A stretch of DNA of 52,648 nucleotides from Ferrovibrio terrae_B. GTDB taxonomy: Bacteria > Pseudomonadota > Alphaproteobacteria > Ferrovibrionales > Ferrovibrionaceae. The translations under genes were made by a program, and so were the position numbers. This document shows positions 1-10,350 of the stretch, in pieces (position 1 is the stretch's first letter; each line of letters opens with the position of its first letter). The stretch covers positions 1 through 52,648 of the forward strand of contig NZ_CALRUC010000016.1 of NCBI RefSeq assembly GCF_943371255.1, given 5' to 3'. The notes under the pieces are model-generated. The model was not told where the DNA came from, did not search any database, and was given only the letters and a program-made list of their open reading frames with translations.

Positions 1-1149
1 CTTGCCGCCGAGCATCTCCTTGACCTTGTCGAAGAAGCCGGTGCTTTCCGGGCTGCTTTCCTCGCCATCCAGCTGGGAGAATTCCTCCAGCAGCTCGCGC
101 TGGCGTTTGCTCAGCTTCACCGGCGTCTCCACCATCACCTGGATATAGAGATCGCCATTGCCCGCGCCGAAGCCCGACTGCTGCAGCGAGGGCATGCCCT
201 TGCCGCGCAGGCGGAACTGCTTGCCGGTCTGGGTGCCCTCGGGGATGGTGATGCGGGCCTGGCCGCCATCCAGCGTCGGCACTTCCACGGCGCCGCCCAA
301 AGCCGCCTTGGTCATCGAGACTGGCACGCGGCAATGCAAATGCTGGCCTTCCCGGCGGAACAGCCGGTGCGGCTGCACGCTCAGGAACACGTAAAGGTCG
401 CCAGACGCGCCGCCACGCAGGCCGGCTTCGCCTTCACCGGCAAGACGGATGCGGTTGCCCTCGTCCACGCCGGGCGGGATATCCACGTTCAGCGTCTTTT
501 CCTTGTGGGTGCGACCGGCACCGCCGCAGACCTTGCAGGGTTTCTCGATCACCCGGCCGGCGCCGCCGCAGGTGGGGCAGGTGCGTTCGATGGTGAAGAA
601 GCCTTGCTGGGCGCGCACCTTGCCGTTGCCCTTGCAGGTCGGGCAGGCGATCGGTTGGGCGCCGGCCTCGGCACCGGAGCCATCGCAGGCTTCGCAGGCG
701 ATCGAGGTCGGCACGCGGATCTTGGCCGCCTTGCCGCGATAGCAGTCTTCCAGGGTGATCTCGAGATTATAGCGCAGGTCGGAGCCGCGATTGCCGCCGC
801 GCCCGCCGCCGGGGCCGCCGCGGCTGCCGCCCATGAATTCGCCGAACAGGTCGTCGAAGATATCGGAGAAGGAGGTGAAGTCGAAGCCGGCGCCGCCCGG
901 GCCGCCGGGACCGCGCCCGCCCTCGAAGGCGGCATGGCCATACTGGTCATAGGCCGCGCGCTTCTGGTCGTCGCGCAGGATGTCGTAGGCCTCGTTACAT
1001 TCCTTGAATTTGTGCTCAGCGTCCTTGTCGCCCGGATTGCGGTCCGGATGATGCTGCATGGCCTGCTTGCGGAAAGCCTTTTTCAGCTCTTCCGCATTTG
1101 CCGTCTTGGCCACGCCAAGAACTTCATAGTAATCGCGCTTGTTCGCCAT
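1..1149 (-). CDS. dnaJ: Chaperone DnaJ (Hsp40), C-terminus cut by window edge
   Basis: Co-chaperone that delivers unfolded clients to DnaK and stimulates its ATPase. The 383 visible codons start at the ATG complementary to 1147-1149 and run off the left edge, so only the last few residues and the stop are missing. The order is canonical: J-domain with the HPD motif at residues 34-36, a Gly/Phe-rich linker (about 75-115), then four CxxCxGxG zinc-finger repeats (CEACDGSG, CPTCKGNG, CPTCGGAG, CKVCGGAG) and the substrate-binding C-terminal domain. It lies 89 bp downstream of dnaK on the same strand, with a hairpin between them, so co-transcription is likely. The family assignment is secure. Confidence 0.97.
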   Translation of the reverse strand, partial: MANKRDYYEVLGVAKTANAEELKKAFRKQAMQHHPDRNPGDKDAEHKFKECNEAYDILRDDQKRAAYDQYGHAAFEGGRGPGGPGGAGFDFTSFSDIFDDLFGEFMGGSRGGPGGGRGGNRGSDLRYNLEITLEDCYRGKAAKIRVPTSIACEACDGSGAEAGAQPIACPTCKGNGKVRAQQGFFTIERTCPTCGGAGRVIEKPCKVCGGAGRTHKEKTLNVDIPPGVDEGNRIRLAGEGEAGLRGGASGDLYVFLSVQPHRLFRREGQHLHCRVPVSMTKAALGGAVEVPTLDGGQARITIPEGTQTGKQFRLRGKGMPSLQQSGFGAGNGDLYIQVMVETPVKLSKRQRELLEEFSQLDGEESSPESTGFFDKVKEMLGGK

Positions 1150-1193
1150 ACTGCGACTATCCCGCCCGCCAGCTCATATCCCCGAAGCGGAAC

Positions 1194-1222
1194 CGGGCGC
1201 CGTCAGTGTCTGGCGGCGCCCG
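1194..1222 (-). promoter_or_regulatory. dnaK-dnaJ intergenic hairpin
   Basis: A perfect 9-bp inverted repeat (CGGGCGCCG at 1194-1202, CGGCGCCCG at 1214-1222) with an 11-nt loop lies between dnaK and dnaJ. No T-run follows on the transcribed strand, so it is not a canonical intrinsic terminator. It may be a processing or attenuation element that lowers dnaJ relative to dnaK; that role is inference. Confidence 0.5.
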
Positions 1223-1238
1223 GCATGCCCGTTAAGGC

Positions 1239-3173
<1,935 letters not shown>

Positions 3174-3256
3174 AGTGTCACTCCTGTTTTCGGCGGTCCG
3201 CGGCAGCCTCATCCGAGCACGGCGGCAGACCCCTTTCGGTTCAACTTATGGCCGGG

Positions 3257-3285
3257 TATGTAAGAGTGCCTTCCCCGTCCCGCAA
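3257..3285 (-). promoter_or_regulatory. Putative dnaK promoter
   Basis: On the minus strand TTGCGG (3280-3285) is separated by 17 bp from TACATA (3257-3262), about 85 bp upstream of the dnaK start. It could be read as a sigma-70 promoter or as a relaxed RpoH-type promoter. It occupies the short divergent region shared with the rarD-like gene. No CIRCE inverted repeat (HrcA operator) is visible here. Assigned by eye only. Confidence 0.35.
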
Positions 3286-3302
3286 CGGGTGGAGGGCAAA
3301 AA

Positions 3303-4340
3303 ATGTCCAGAAAAGCCATGGCGATGCCGCTCCCCGGCAGAACAGCCAGGCATGAGGAACCGATGTCCGAGAAGACCCTTCCGCCTGCTTCCGCCCCGGG
3401 CCAGGCCCGGATTCCGGACCAATCCGGAACCACTGCCCGGGCCACCTTGCCCGGAATGCTACCTTGGGCGGGCATTGCCTTCGGGCTAGGTGGTTATTTT
3501 CTCTGGGGAATCTCACCGATCTACTTCAAGGCCGTGGGCGCGGAGGGGGTCGCGCTGCTGGACCTGACCGCCCATCGCATCCTGTGGTCCTGCCTGCTCT
3601 GTCTCGGTCTTCTGCTGGCGTTTGGCAAACGGGCCGAATGGCTGGGCGTGCTGCGCAATCCCCGCCTGCGCCGGGCGCTGGCCGGCAGCGCGGTTTTCCT
3701 GCTGATCAACTGGCTGGTCTTCGTCTGGGCGATCGACCGTAACCAGGTGATCGCCTGCAGCCTGGGCTATTACATCAATCCGCTGTTTGCCGTGGTGCTG
3801 GGCCGGCTGGTGCTGAAAGAGCAGGTTTCGGCCGTGCAATGGGGCGCCTTTGCGCTGGCCGGCGCTGGCGTGCTGGTGCTGATCGGCAATGCCGACTCGG
3901 CGATTTACCTGTCGCTGATCATCGCGCTCACCTGGGGATTCTATGGCCTGATCCGCAAACGCTTTGCCGTCGACAGCCTGATCGGCCTCACCGTGGAAAC
4001 CATGGTGCTGTTGCCCTTCGCGCTGGCCTACATGGCATGGCTCGCCTGGCAGGGCCAGGGCGCGCTGGGCACGGCGAACAGCTGGACGCATATCCTGTTG
4101 CTCTGCGCCGGGCCGGTGACGGCCGCGCCGCTGGTGCTGTTTGCCGCTGGCTGGCGCCGCCTGCGCATGGCGACCATGAGCCTGCTGCAGTATCTTTCGC
4201 CCAGCCTGCAGTTCCTGATCGCGGTGCTGCTGTGGAACGAACCCTTCACCGCCGTGCATGCGATTGCCTTTGCCTGCATCTGGGGCGCGCTGCTGATCTA
4301 CAGCTGGAATTCCTGGCAGATTGCCCGCAGAAGCGCCTGA
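3303..4340 (+). CDS. rarD: RarD-type EamA family transporter
   Basis: Inner-membrane protein of the drug/metabolite transporter superfamily, about ten hydrophobic segments across 345 aa. The N-terminal GGYFLWGISPIYFK followed by HRILWS is characteristic of RarD; substrates of the family are poorly defined. Two starts are plausible: the ATG at 3303 with GGAGGG 7 nt upstream, or ATG 3363 (MSEKTLPP) preceded by GAGGA, which would remove a 20-residue leader. The gene is divergent from dnaK. The family is clear; the substrate is unknown. Confidence 0.88.
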   Translation: MSRKAMAMPLPGRTARHEEPMSEKTLPPASAPGQARIPDQSGTTARATLPGMLPWAGIAFGLGGYFLWGISPIYFKAVGAEGVALLDLTAHRILWSCLLCLGLLLAFGKRAEWLGVLRNPRLRRALAGSAVFLLINWLVFVWAIDRNQVIACSLGYYINPLFAVVLGRLVLKEQVSAVQWGAFALAGAGVLVLIGNADSAIYLSLIIALTWGFYGLIRKRFAVDSLIGLTVETMVLLPFALAYMAWLAWQGQGALGTANSWTHILLLCAGPVTAAPLVLFAAGWRRLRMATMSLLQYLSPSLQFLIAVLLWNEPFTAVHAIAFACIWGALLIYSWNSWQIARRSA

Positions 4341-4437
4341 CGCACGCCTGAATTGCAGGCAGTAAAAAACCATTGGACGCACGCAAACAAAGGGTCTTTG
4401 CTTGAGCCGCTGAATCACCAACAAGCGGGGGCATATC

Positions 4438-5160
4438 ATGGTCAATCGGCGTCAGATGTTGATGGGTCTGGGCGGCGCGGCGGTTTCCGCCAGCCTGTTC
4501 GGCCCTGCGGGTGCAGCGCTGGCTGCAGGCAAGGTATCGCGCGGCGCCAAGAGCGTGCTGATCGTGGTCGATGTGCAGAACTGCTTCGTACCGGGCGGCA
4601 GCCTGGCGGTGAAGGAAGGCGATGTGATCGTGCCGCTGATCAACAAGATCGCCAAGACATTCAACAATGTGGTGCTGACGCAGGACTGGCACACCGCCGA
4701 CCATGTGTCATTCGCCTCGCAGCACAGCGGCAAGAAGCCCTTCGAGGCGGTGAAGCTGGCCTATGGCAACCAGGTGCTGTGGCCCGACCACTGTGTTCAG
4801 GGCACCGAGGGCGCTTCGCTGGTCAAGGATCTCAGCATCCCGCATGCCCAGCTGGTGATCCGCAAGGGCTATCACAAGGATGTCGACAGCTATTCGGCTT
4901 TCATGGAGGCCGATGGCAAGACCTCCACCGGGCTTGGCGGCTACCTCAAGCAGCGCGGCATCAAACGCGTGTTCGTGGTGGGGCTGGCGACCGATTTCTG
5001 CGTCGCCTGGACAGCCATGGATGCCCGCAAGCAGGGCTTCGAGACCTATGTGATCGAGGATGCCTGCCGCGGCATCGACGCGCAGGGCTCGCTGGCCAAG
5101 GCCTGGTCGTCGATGAAGACCGCGGGGGTGAAGCGGATCCAGTCAGGCGACCTCGCCTGA
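4438..5160 (+). CDS. pncA: Nicotinamidase/pyrazinamidase (PncA) with Tat-like signal
   Basis: Hydrolyses nicotinamide to nicotinate for NAD salvage. The isochorismatase-fold catalytic triad is visible as D45, K143 and C188 (ATDFCV), and the metal ligands as the DWHTADH segment (D83, H85, H89). Unlike typical cytosolic PncA, residues 1-31 form a signal-like leader with a twin arginine (NRRQMLMG), a small-residue hydrophobic stretch and ALAAG as a possible cleavage site, so export by Tat is suggested. The start at 4438 keeps this leader. A 14-bp tandem repeat follows immediately. The catalytic assignment is strong; export is inference. Confidence 0.92.
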   Translation: MVNRRQMLMGLGGAAVSASLFGPAGAALAAGKVSRGAKSVLIVVDVQNCFVPGGSLAVKEGDVIVPLINKIAKTFNNVVLTQDWHTADHVSFASQHSGKKPFEAVKLAYGNQVLWPDHCVQGTEGASLVKDLSIPHAQLVIRKGYHKDVDSYSAFMEADGKTSTGLGGYLKQRGIKRVFVVGLATDFCVAWTAMDARKQGFETYVIEDACRGIDAQGSLAKAWSSMKTAGVKRIQSGDLA

Positions 5161-5166
5161 TTTCAG

Positions 5167-5218
5167 GGATTTGATCCCACGGATTTGATCCCACGGATTT
5201 GATCCCACGAATTTGATC
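5167..5218. repeat. 14-bp tandem direct repeat, 3 copies plus a partial
   Basis: The unit GGATTTGATCCCAC occurs at 5167-5180, 5181-5194 and 5195-5208, followed by a diverged partial copy GAATTTGATC at 5209-5218. Each unit contains an imperfect dyad (GGAT-TTG-ATCC). It fills most of the gap between the nicotinamidase stop and the alkB-like start. It could be an operator array or a simple tandem expansion; nothing else in the window matches it. Confidence 0.9.
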
Positions 5219-5264
5219 TTTGTCGATCTAGACAATTCCGGGGCATGCGCCAGATTTCTGGAGC

Positions 5265-5915
5265 ATGCCCCATGTTGATTCCCATGCCAGCCTGAATACC
5301 TCGCAGACCGGCTTCCGGCTGTTCCCCGGCCTGCTGGATGCGGCGCGGCAGCGCAGCCTGCTGGAGGCGGTGCAGGGTGTGCTGGCGACCGCCCCGGCCT
5401 ATCATGCGCGGATGCCGAAAACGGGACAGCGCATGAGCGTGGCGATGAGCAATGCCGGCCGGTATGGCTGGTACTCCGACAAGGACCAGGGGTACCGTTA
5501 TATCGAGCGGCATCCGGAAACCGACCGGGCCTGGCCGGCAATCCCCGATCCGATGATGGCAGTATGGTGGTCGGTTGCCGATTACGACCATGCGCCGGAA
5601 TGCTGCCTGATCAACCTGTATCGCGAGACGGCCAAGATGGGCCTGCACCAGGATCGCGACGAGGCCGAGATGGCCGCGCCGGTGGTGTCGATCTCACTGG
5701 GCGACGACGCGCTGTTCCGCCTGGGCGGCACGACGCGCAAGGCGCCCACACGCTCGTTCAAGCTGGCATCAGGCGATGTGCTGGTGCTGGGCGGCGCGGC
5801 ACGGCTGGCCTATCACGGCATCGACCGGGTGATGGGCGGTACCAGCCGGCTGATCCCCGGCGGCGGCCGGATCAATCTGACGCTGCGCCGGGTAACGCGG
5901 CCAATCGGCCGCTGA
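5265..5915 (+). CDS. alkB: AlkB-type 2-oxoglutarate/Fe(II) dioxygenase
   Basis: Oxidative demethylase for 1-methyladenine and 3-methylcytosine in DNA/RNA. The protein is 216 aa, as expected for bacterial AlkB. The iron ligands are H128 and D130 (GLHQDRDE) and H184 (AYHGID); the 2-oxoglutarate motif R-x-N-x-T-x-R is at 202-208. The substrate-lid NLYRETAKMG is also typical. Its 3' end overlaps the convergent histidine-kinase gene by 44 bp. No other alkylation-repair gene is adjacent, although an Ada N-domain protein lies about 4 kb away. Confidence 0.95.
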   Translation: MPHVDSHASLNTSQTGFRLFPGLLDAARQRSLLEAVQGVLATAPAYHARMPKTGQRMSVAMSNAGRYGWYSDKDQGYRYIERHPETDRAWPAIPDPMMAVWWSVADYDHAPECCLINLYRETAKMGLHQDRDEAEMAAPVVSISLGDDALFRLGGTTRKAPTRSFKLASGDVLVLGGAARLAYHGIDRVMGGTSRLIPGGGRINLTLRRVTRPIGR

Positions 5916-7092
5916 CTTCGGCCTTACTCGGTGGCGGCGGGAATTCGGCGCTGATCGTGGTGCCCTCGCCGGGCACCGAGGCGATCTCGAATCGTCCGCC
6001 ATGCATCTCGACCAGCGATTTCACCAGCGGCAGGCCCAGTCCGGTGCCTTCATATTGCCGGGTCAGGTCATTCTCGACCTGGCCAAAGGGCGCCAGTACC
6101 ACCGGGATATGCTCGGGCGCGATGCCGATGCCGGTATCGCGCACCCAGATGCGGAAGGCGGTGTCACTGAGAGGCTGCGCGCCCACCTCGATACGGCCGC
6201 CGGACGGGGTGAATTTCACTGCGTTGGAAATCAGGTTGAGCAGGATCTGGCGCAGCGCCTGCCGATCGACGAAGCCTTCAAACAGCCGGGCATCCACCGC
6301 CAGCGACATGAACACGCCGCGGCCTTCGGCACGTTCGCGGAAGGTGCGGATACTGGCTTCCATGATCTCGACCGGATCGGTCATTTCCGGCTGGATACGC
6401 CAGCTGCCGCTTTCGATCTTCGACATATCGAGAATGTTGTTGATCAGGCTGAGCAGATGCTGGCCGCTCGAATGGATGTCGGAGACATACTCGGCGTAGC
6501 GCGCATTGCCCATCGGGCCCAGCAGTTCCTTCTGGATCACCTCGGCAAAACCGATGATGGCATTCAGTGGTGTGCGCAATTCGTGGCTCATATTGGCGAG
6601 GAAGCGCGTCTTGCTTAAACTGGCTTCTTCGGCCTGCTGGCGGGCGCGGTCGAGCGCGCGATTGCGCCGTTCGCTGCGCGCCATGCCAAGCTGCAGCAGT
6701 GACAGTGCGGTACCGACCCCGTAGTACCGTTCACTGCGGGTGACGATGAAACCGCGCAGCAGGGCGCTTTGATGTTCGTCGGCGATCAGGCTTTCCAGCG
6801 TGTCGACGCTGATGCTGGCATCGACGATCAGGGGCGCACGGTCCATCAGCGCCGAGACGGGCTTTTTGGCATAGAGCGCGCGGCCATAGTCCCTGGAGAG
6901 TTGCGTGATCAGGTCATAGCGGTTGATCAGGCCGACCGGGCGGCCGTTTTCCACCACGGCAATCGCGCCGAGATCGGGATCGGCCTGGAAGCGCAGGTCA
7001 ACCTCTTCGCAGCGCATGGTGGCATGTACCGGCGGCAGCGGCACGGCCATGGTACCGATGGTCTCAAGCGCCTCGGTGGTCATCATGTCCAA
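5872..7092 (-). CDS. CBS-domain sensor histidine kinase (soluble)
   Basis: A 406-aa kinase without transmembrane segments. Residues about 15-135 resemble a pair of CBS domains (adenine-nucleotide or ligand sensors), then a short coiled coil. The HisKA dimerisation domain has the phospho-acceptor H170 (FLANMSHELRTPL), and the HATPase domain has the N box (NLISNAVKFTP), G1 (DTGIGI) and G2 (GTGLGLPLV). No receiver domain or partner response regulator is adjacent. It sits between grpE and dnaK on the same strand. The signal is unknown; sensing cellular energy state is speculation from the CBS pair. Confidence 0.9.
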   Translation of the reverse strand: MDMMTTEALETIGTMAVPLPPVHATMRCEEVDLRFQADPDLGAIAVVENGRPVGLINRYDLITQLSRDYGRALYAKKPVSALMDRAPLIVDASISVDTLESLIADEHQSALLRGFIVTRSERYYGVGTALSLLQLGMARSERRNRALDRARQQAEEASLSKTRFLANMSHELRTPLNAIIGFAEVIQKELLGPMGNARYAEYVSDIHSSGQHLLSLINNILDMSKIESGSWRIQPEMTDPVEIMEASIRTFRERAEGRGVFMSLAVDARLFEGFVDRQALRQILLNLISNAVKFTPSGGRIEVGAQPLSDTAFRIWVRDTGIGIAPEHIPVVLAPFGQVENDLTRQYEGTGLGLPLVKSLVEMHGGRFEIASVPGEGTTISAEFPPPPSKAEVSGRLAALPGAASD

Positions 7093-7223
7093 TGGTCATC
7101 CCCCGGTATGCGGGGCGACTATCGGTGCTGGAGATTGCGGTTTTTTGACAAAGACGGATGTCTGCGTCGAATTGTCGAGGCGAGTGACCGCCGAGACAAT
7201 TCGCGCAGAATGATCCAAAGGCT

Positions 7224-7820
7224 TCAGGCTTGGGTGTTGACCGACTGGCCCGGCTGGATTTCGGGCGCCGGGCCACCCTTGGAAACACCGACCATGGCGG
7301 CGCGCAGCAGGCGGCCATGCTGCATGTAGCCGGCCGCGATCACCTGCACGACGGTACCGCTGGGCTGGGTCGGATCCTGCACCTCGAACATCGCCTGATG
7401 CAGATTCGGATCGAAGCGCTGGCCCTTGGGGTCGATGCGGGAAATACCGTGGCGTTCGAATACCGACAGCAACTCGCGCTCGGTCGCCTCGACGCCGACC
7501 ACCAGATTGCGCATCGGTTCGGATGCTTCGCCCTCGGCCTTGGGGGCACTTTCCAGTGCACGGCGCAGGTTGTCGGCCACCGTCAGCACATCCTTGGCGA
7601 ATTTGCCCGAGGCGTATTTGACGGCGTCTTCCTTTTCGCGTTCCAGACGCTTGCGCAGGTTCTCGCCCTCGGCGGCGGTGCGCAGCAGGCGGTCCTTCAG
7701 CTCGGCAACCTCGGCCTGTGCCTTGGCGAGGGCGTCAGCCTCCGGCGCCGTTTCGGCTGCCGGCTGCGACTGACCAGCATTCAGGGTCGGTTCAATTCTC
7801 TGGTTATCGTTCTGGCTCAT
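7224..7820 (-). CDS. grpE: GrpE nucleotide exchange factor
   Basis: Releases ADP from DnaK. The 198-aa protein has the long helical coiled-coil region (about residues 30-95, including LRKRLEREKEDA and VLTVADNLRRAL) and the C-terminal beta-domain ending GTVVQVIAAGYMQHGRLLRAAMVGVSKG. It lies 78 bp downstream of hrcA on the same strand, the usual hrcA-grpE pairing, but dnaK-dnaJ are not immediately downstream. Confidence 0.97.
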   Translation of the reverse strand: MSQNDNQRIEPTLNAGQSQPAAETAPEADALAKAQAEVAELKDRLLRTAAEGENLRKRLEREKEDAVKYASGKFAKDVLTVADNLRRALESAPKAEGEASEPMRNLVVGVEATERELLSVFERHGISRIDPKGQRFDPNLHQAMFEVQDPTQPSGTVVQVIAAGYMQHGRLLRAAMVGVSKGGPAPEIQPGQSVNTQA

Positions 7821-7898
7821 AGGGGTCTCTCTGCAAGGCCCTGCATATACGGATGGCCGCGCGGAAATGAAAGGGGTGTGTTCGGAAATCCCTGGTTT

Positions 7899-8933
7899 TT
7901 AGCCGATCAGCCGGCCAACCACCTGGGCCGTGAAATCCACCATCGGCACCACCCGGGCGTAATTCATGCGGGTCGGGCCGATCACGCCGATGGCGCCGAC
8001 AATACGCTGCTGCTGGTTCTGCAGTGGCGCAACAATCAGCGAACAGCCGGCCCGGCGGAACAGCGTGTTCTCCGAGCCGATGAAGATGCGCACGCCTTCG
8101 CCGCCCTGGGTCAGGTCGATCAGGCGCAGCATCTCCTCGGAATTCTCCAGCTCTTCCATCAGATTGCGGATGCGTTCCAGATCGGCCATGGCCGCCACGT
8201 CATCCAGCAGGTTGGCGCTGCCGCGCACGATCAGCGTGCCGCGATCCGGCTCGCCGCCCCAGACCGCCAGGCCGGCCTCCACCACGCGGGCGGCCAGCTG
8301 GTCCAGTTCGGCCTTGCGCAGGCTCAGCTCATGCATGATCTCGATGCGCGCCACGCCCATGGTGCGGCCCTTCAGGCGCCGCGACAGGAATTCGCCGGCC
8401 TCGTTCAGCGCCGCCTGGGTCAGGTCGACCGGCAGATCCAGCATGCGGTTTTCCACCTGGCCGGATTCAGACACCATCACCACCAGGGCCTTGCCCGGAC
8501 CCAGCGGCACGAATTCGACATGGCGCAGTGGCGCGTCTTCCTTGGGCGCCACCACCAGGCCGGCATGGCCCGACAGGCCCGACAGCACGCCGGTGGCTTC
8601 CTTCAGCACATCCTGGAAGCCGCGGCCCGAGGCGGCAACGCGGCCTTCGATCGAGCTGCGCTCGTCCTGGGTCAGGTCGCCGACCTGCAGCAGGCCATCG
8701 ACGAACAGGCGCAGGCCGCTTTCGGTCGGCAGGCGGCCGGCCGAGGTATGCGGGGCGTAGAGCAGCCCGGCATCTTCCAGGTCGGCCATGGTGTTGCGGA
8801 TGCTGGCCGGCGACAGGCGGTGCTCCAGCCGCTTGGAAATGAAGCGTGAGCCCACCGGTTCGCCGGTGGTCATGTAGGTCTCGACGACCAGCCGCAGGAT
8901 ATCGCGGCTCCGCTGGCTCATTTCCTGGATCAT
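7899..8933 (-). CDS. hrcA: Heat-inducible transcription repressor HrcA
   Basis: Repressor of chaperone genes that binds CIRCE elements. The 344-aa protein has an N-terminal winged helix (SQRSRDILRLVVETYMTTGEPVGS and LSPASIRNTMADLEDAGLL) followed by the GAF-like domain with the conserved ending IGVIGPTRMNYARVVPMVDFTA. It is the first gene of hrcA-grpE. I find no CIRCE inverted repeat upstream of hrcA or of dnaK in this window; its operator is presumably at groESL elsewhere. Confidence 0.97.
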   Translation of the reverse strand: MIQEMSQRSRDILRLVVETYMTTGEPVGSRFISKRLEHRLSPASIRNTMADLEDAGLLYAPHTSAGRLPTESGLRLFVDGLLQVGDLTQDERSSIEGRVAASGRGFQDVLKEATGVLSGLSGHAGLVVAPKEDAPLRHVEFVPLGPGKALVVMVSESGQVENRMLDLPVDLTQAALNEAGEFLSRRLKGRTMGVARIEIMHELSLRKAELDQLAARVVEAGLAVWGGEPDRGTLIVRGSANLLDDVAAMADLERIRNLMEELENSEEMLRLIDLTQGGEGVRIFIGSENTLFRRAGCSLIVAPLQNQQQRIVGAIGVIGPTRMNYARVVPMVDFTAQVVGRLIG

Positions 8934-8984
8934 GGCTACCAGACTTAAGAACCTGCCGGGGCCACGTCAATGCTGAAGAACGGG

Positions 8985-9689
8985 CTATCCAGGCAGCGGG
9001 CGACGCCAAATCACCCAGTGCTGTGCCCGGATATGGAAGCCGCATCTCTCATACAGCCGGGCCGCCGGGTTGTCGGGGAAGACATGGAGAAACGGGATTT
9101 CACCGCGCTCAAAAGCGGCTGCCATCAAATGTCGGACGAGGATGGCACCCAGGCCCCGGTTGCGTGCAGCCGGGTGCACGCAAATGGCGCTCAGTTCAAT
9201 ATAATCCTGACAGCGGAAGCGTTCGCCCGCCATGGCAATCAGAGATCCGTTTGCAGCGTCACGAATGCCGACATACTGGCCGAGCAGAGCTGTTCGATTG
9301 GAGAAGGGACCGGGCTTTCCGATGTCGGCAAGTGCCATCATATCCGGTATGTCGCCTGGATTCAGCAGCAGTATCTCAGCCTTATCCCCAGCTTGCTGTT
9401 GTGGCGCTCGTTCAGCAACCATCTGCAGGATTGGTCGCGCGCTGAGTGTTTCCCAGCCCGGAGGCGTGGGTTCTTTCTGTGGGCGGAACAGGCGTGCCTC
9501 ATGACCCATCAGGCCGGGCGCAAGATCAGCGTAGGCTTTTGGTGTCGATTCAACAATGGCAGAGAAAGGCGCCATATCGCGTGGATAATGCCGTGCCAGG
9601 CCACTGCCAGTCGCAAAGGCGACGTGCAGCGTGGTCAGTGCCGACCAGATGACGTTATCGAGCGGATGATAGGCGATGCCATTCGTCAT
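8985..9689 (-). CDS. GNAT family N-acetyltransferase
   Basis: A 234-aa acetyltransferase. The acetyl-CoA-binding motif A is ICVHPAARNRGLGAILV (about residues 175-190), followed by PFLHVFPDNPAARLYERCGF, typical of the FR47-like branch. The N-terminal half has no recognisable domain. It is upstream of hrcA on the same strand with a 51-bp gap. The substrate is unknown. Confidence 0.85.
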   Translation of the reverse strand: MTNGIAYHPLDNVIWSALTTLHVAFATGSGLARHYPRDMAPFSAIVESTPKAYADLAPGLMGHEARLFRPQKEPTPPGWETLSARPILQMVAERAPQQQAGDKAEILLLNPGDIPDMMALADIGKPGPFSNRTALLGQYVGIRDAANGSLIAMAGERFRCQDYIELSAICVHPAARNRGLGAILVRHLMAAAFERGEIPFLHVFPDNPAARLYERCGFHIRAQHWVIWRRPLPG

Positions 9690-9779
9690 GTCGCGTGGAC
9701 CTTAAAGGAGGAAAGGGCTTAGTATCCTGTCGGCCTATTCAACGCTGGCCGGATTCGGACTCCGTCCCGGAGTACGCTT

Positions 9780-10349
9780 ATGCTCGATCATGACGAATGC
9801 GAATGCGCCAGAATGCGGCGAGACCCTGCCTATGACGGCCGATTCTTCACCGGTGTGCGGACGACCCGCATCTACTGCCGGCCGGTTTGCCCGGTGCGGC
9901 CGGCGCGGGCGACGAATGTCGACTTCTATCCGACCGCCGCCGCTGCGGAGGCCGCCGGTTTTCGCCCTTGCTTGCGCTGCCGGCCGGAGACGGCGCCATT
10001 CAGTCCGGCCTGGAGGGGCAGCCGGGCGACTGTCGACCGGGCTGCACGCCTGATTGTCCGCGAGGGTGCGCTGGATGGTGAAGATGCCTCGGTGGAAATG
10101 CTGGCGGCTCGTCTGGGCATCGGTGCGCGGCATCTGGCGCGACTGTTTGCCCGCCATCTCGGCGCCAGTCCTTTGCAGTTGGCGAAAACGGCGCGGGTGC
10201 AGCGCGCCAAGCGGCTGCTGGACGAAACCGATCTGCCGATGACGGAAGTAGCGCTGCAGGCCGGTTTTGGCAGCCTGCGGCGTTTCAATAGCGTCTTTGC
10301 CGAAGTCTATCGCCGTCCGCCCAGCGCCATTCGCCGCTCCCGACGATAG
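9780..10349 (+). CDS. Ada N-domain plus AraC-type regulator lacking a repair domain
   Basis: The 189-aa protein has the Ada zinc/methyl-phosphotriester domain with all four cysteines (C33, C37, C64, C67 in IYCRPVC and RPCLRC), then an AraC/XylS helix-turn-helix (residues about 80-185). In E. coli Ada this module accepts methyl groups at the first cysteine and becomes an activator. Here there is no methylguanine-methyltransferase (PCHR) or AlkA glycosylase domain after the HTH, as Ada or AdaA/AlkA fusions would have. The stop is 1 bp before the convergent ABC-permease gene. It is probably an AdaA-like adaptive-response sensor. Confidence 0.88.
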   Translation: MLDHDECECARMRRDPAYDGRFFTGVRTTRIYCRPVCPVRPARATNVDFYPTAAAAEAAGFRPCLRCRPETAPFSPAWRGSRATVDRAARLIVREGALDGEDASVEMLAARLGIGARHLARLFARHLGASPLQLAKTARVQRAKRLLDETDLPMTEVALQAGFGSLRRFNSVFAEVYRRPPSAIRRSRR

Positions 10350-10350
10350 T

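Noticed and set aside
7821..9000. CIRCE element for HrcA near hrcA, grpE or dnaK
   Set aside because: No TTAGCACTC-N9-GAGTGCTAA-like dyad is visible in any of these upstream regions.
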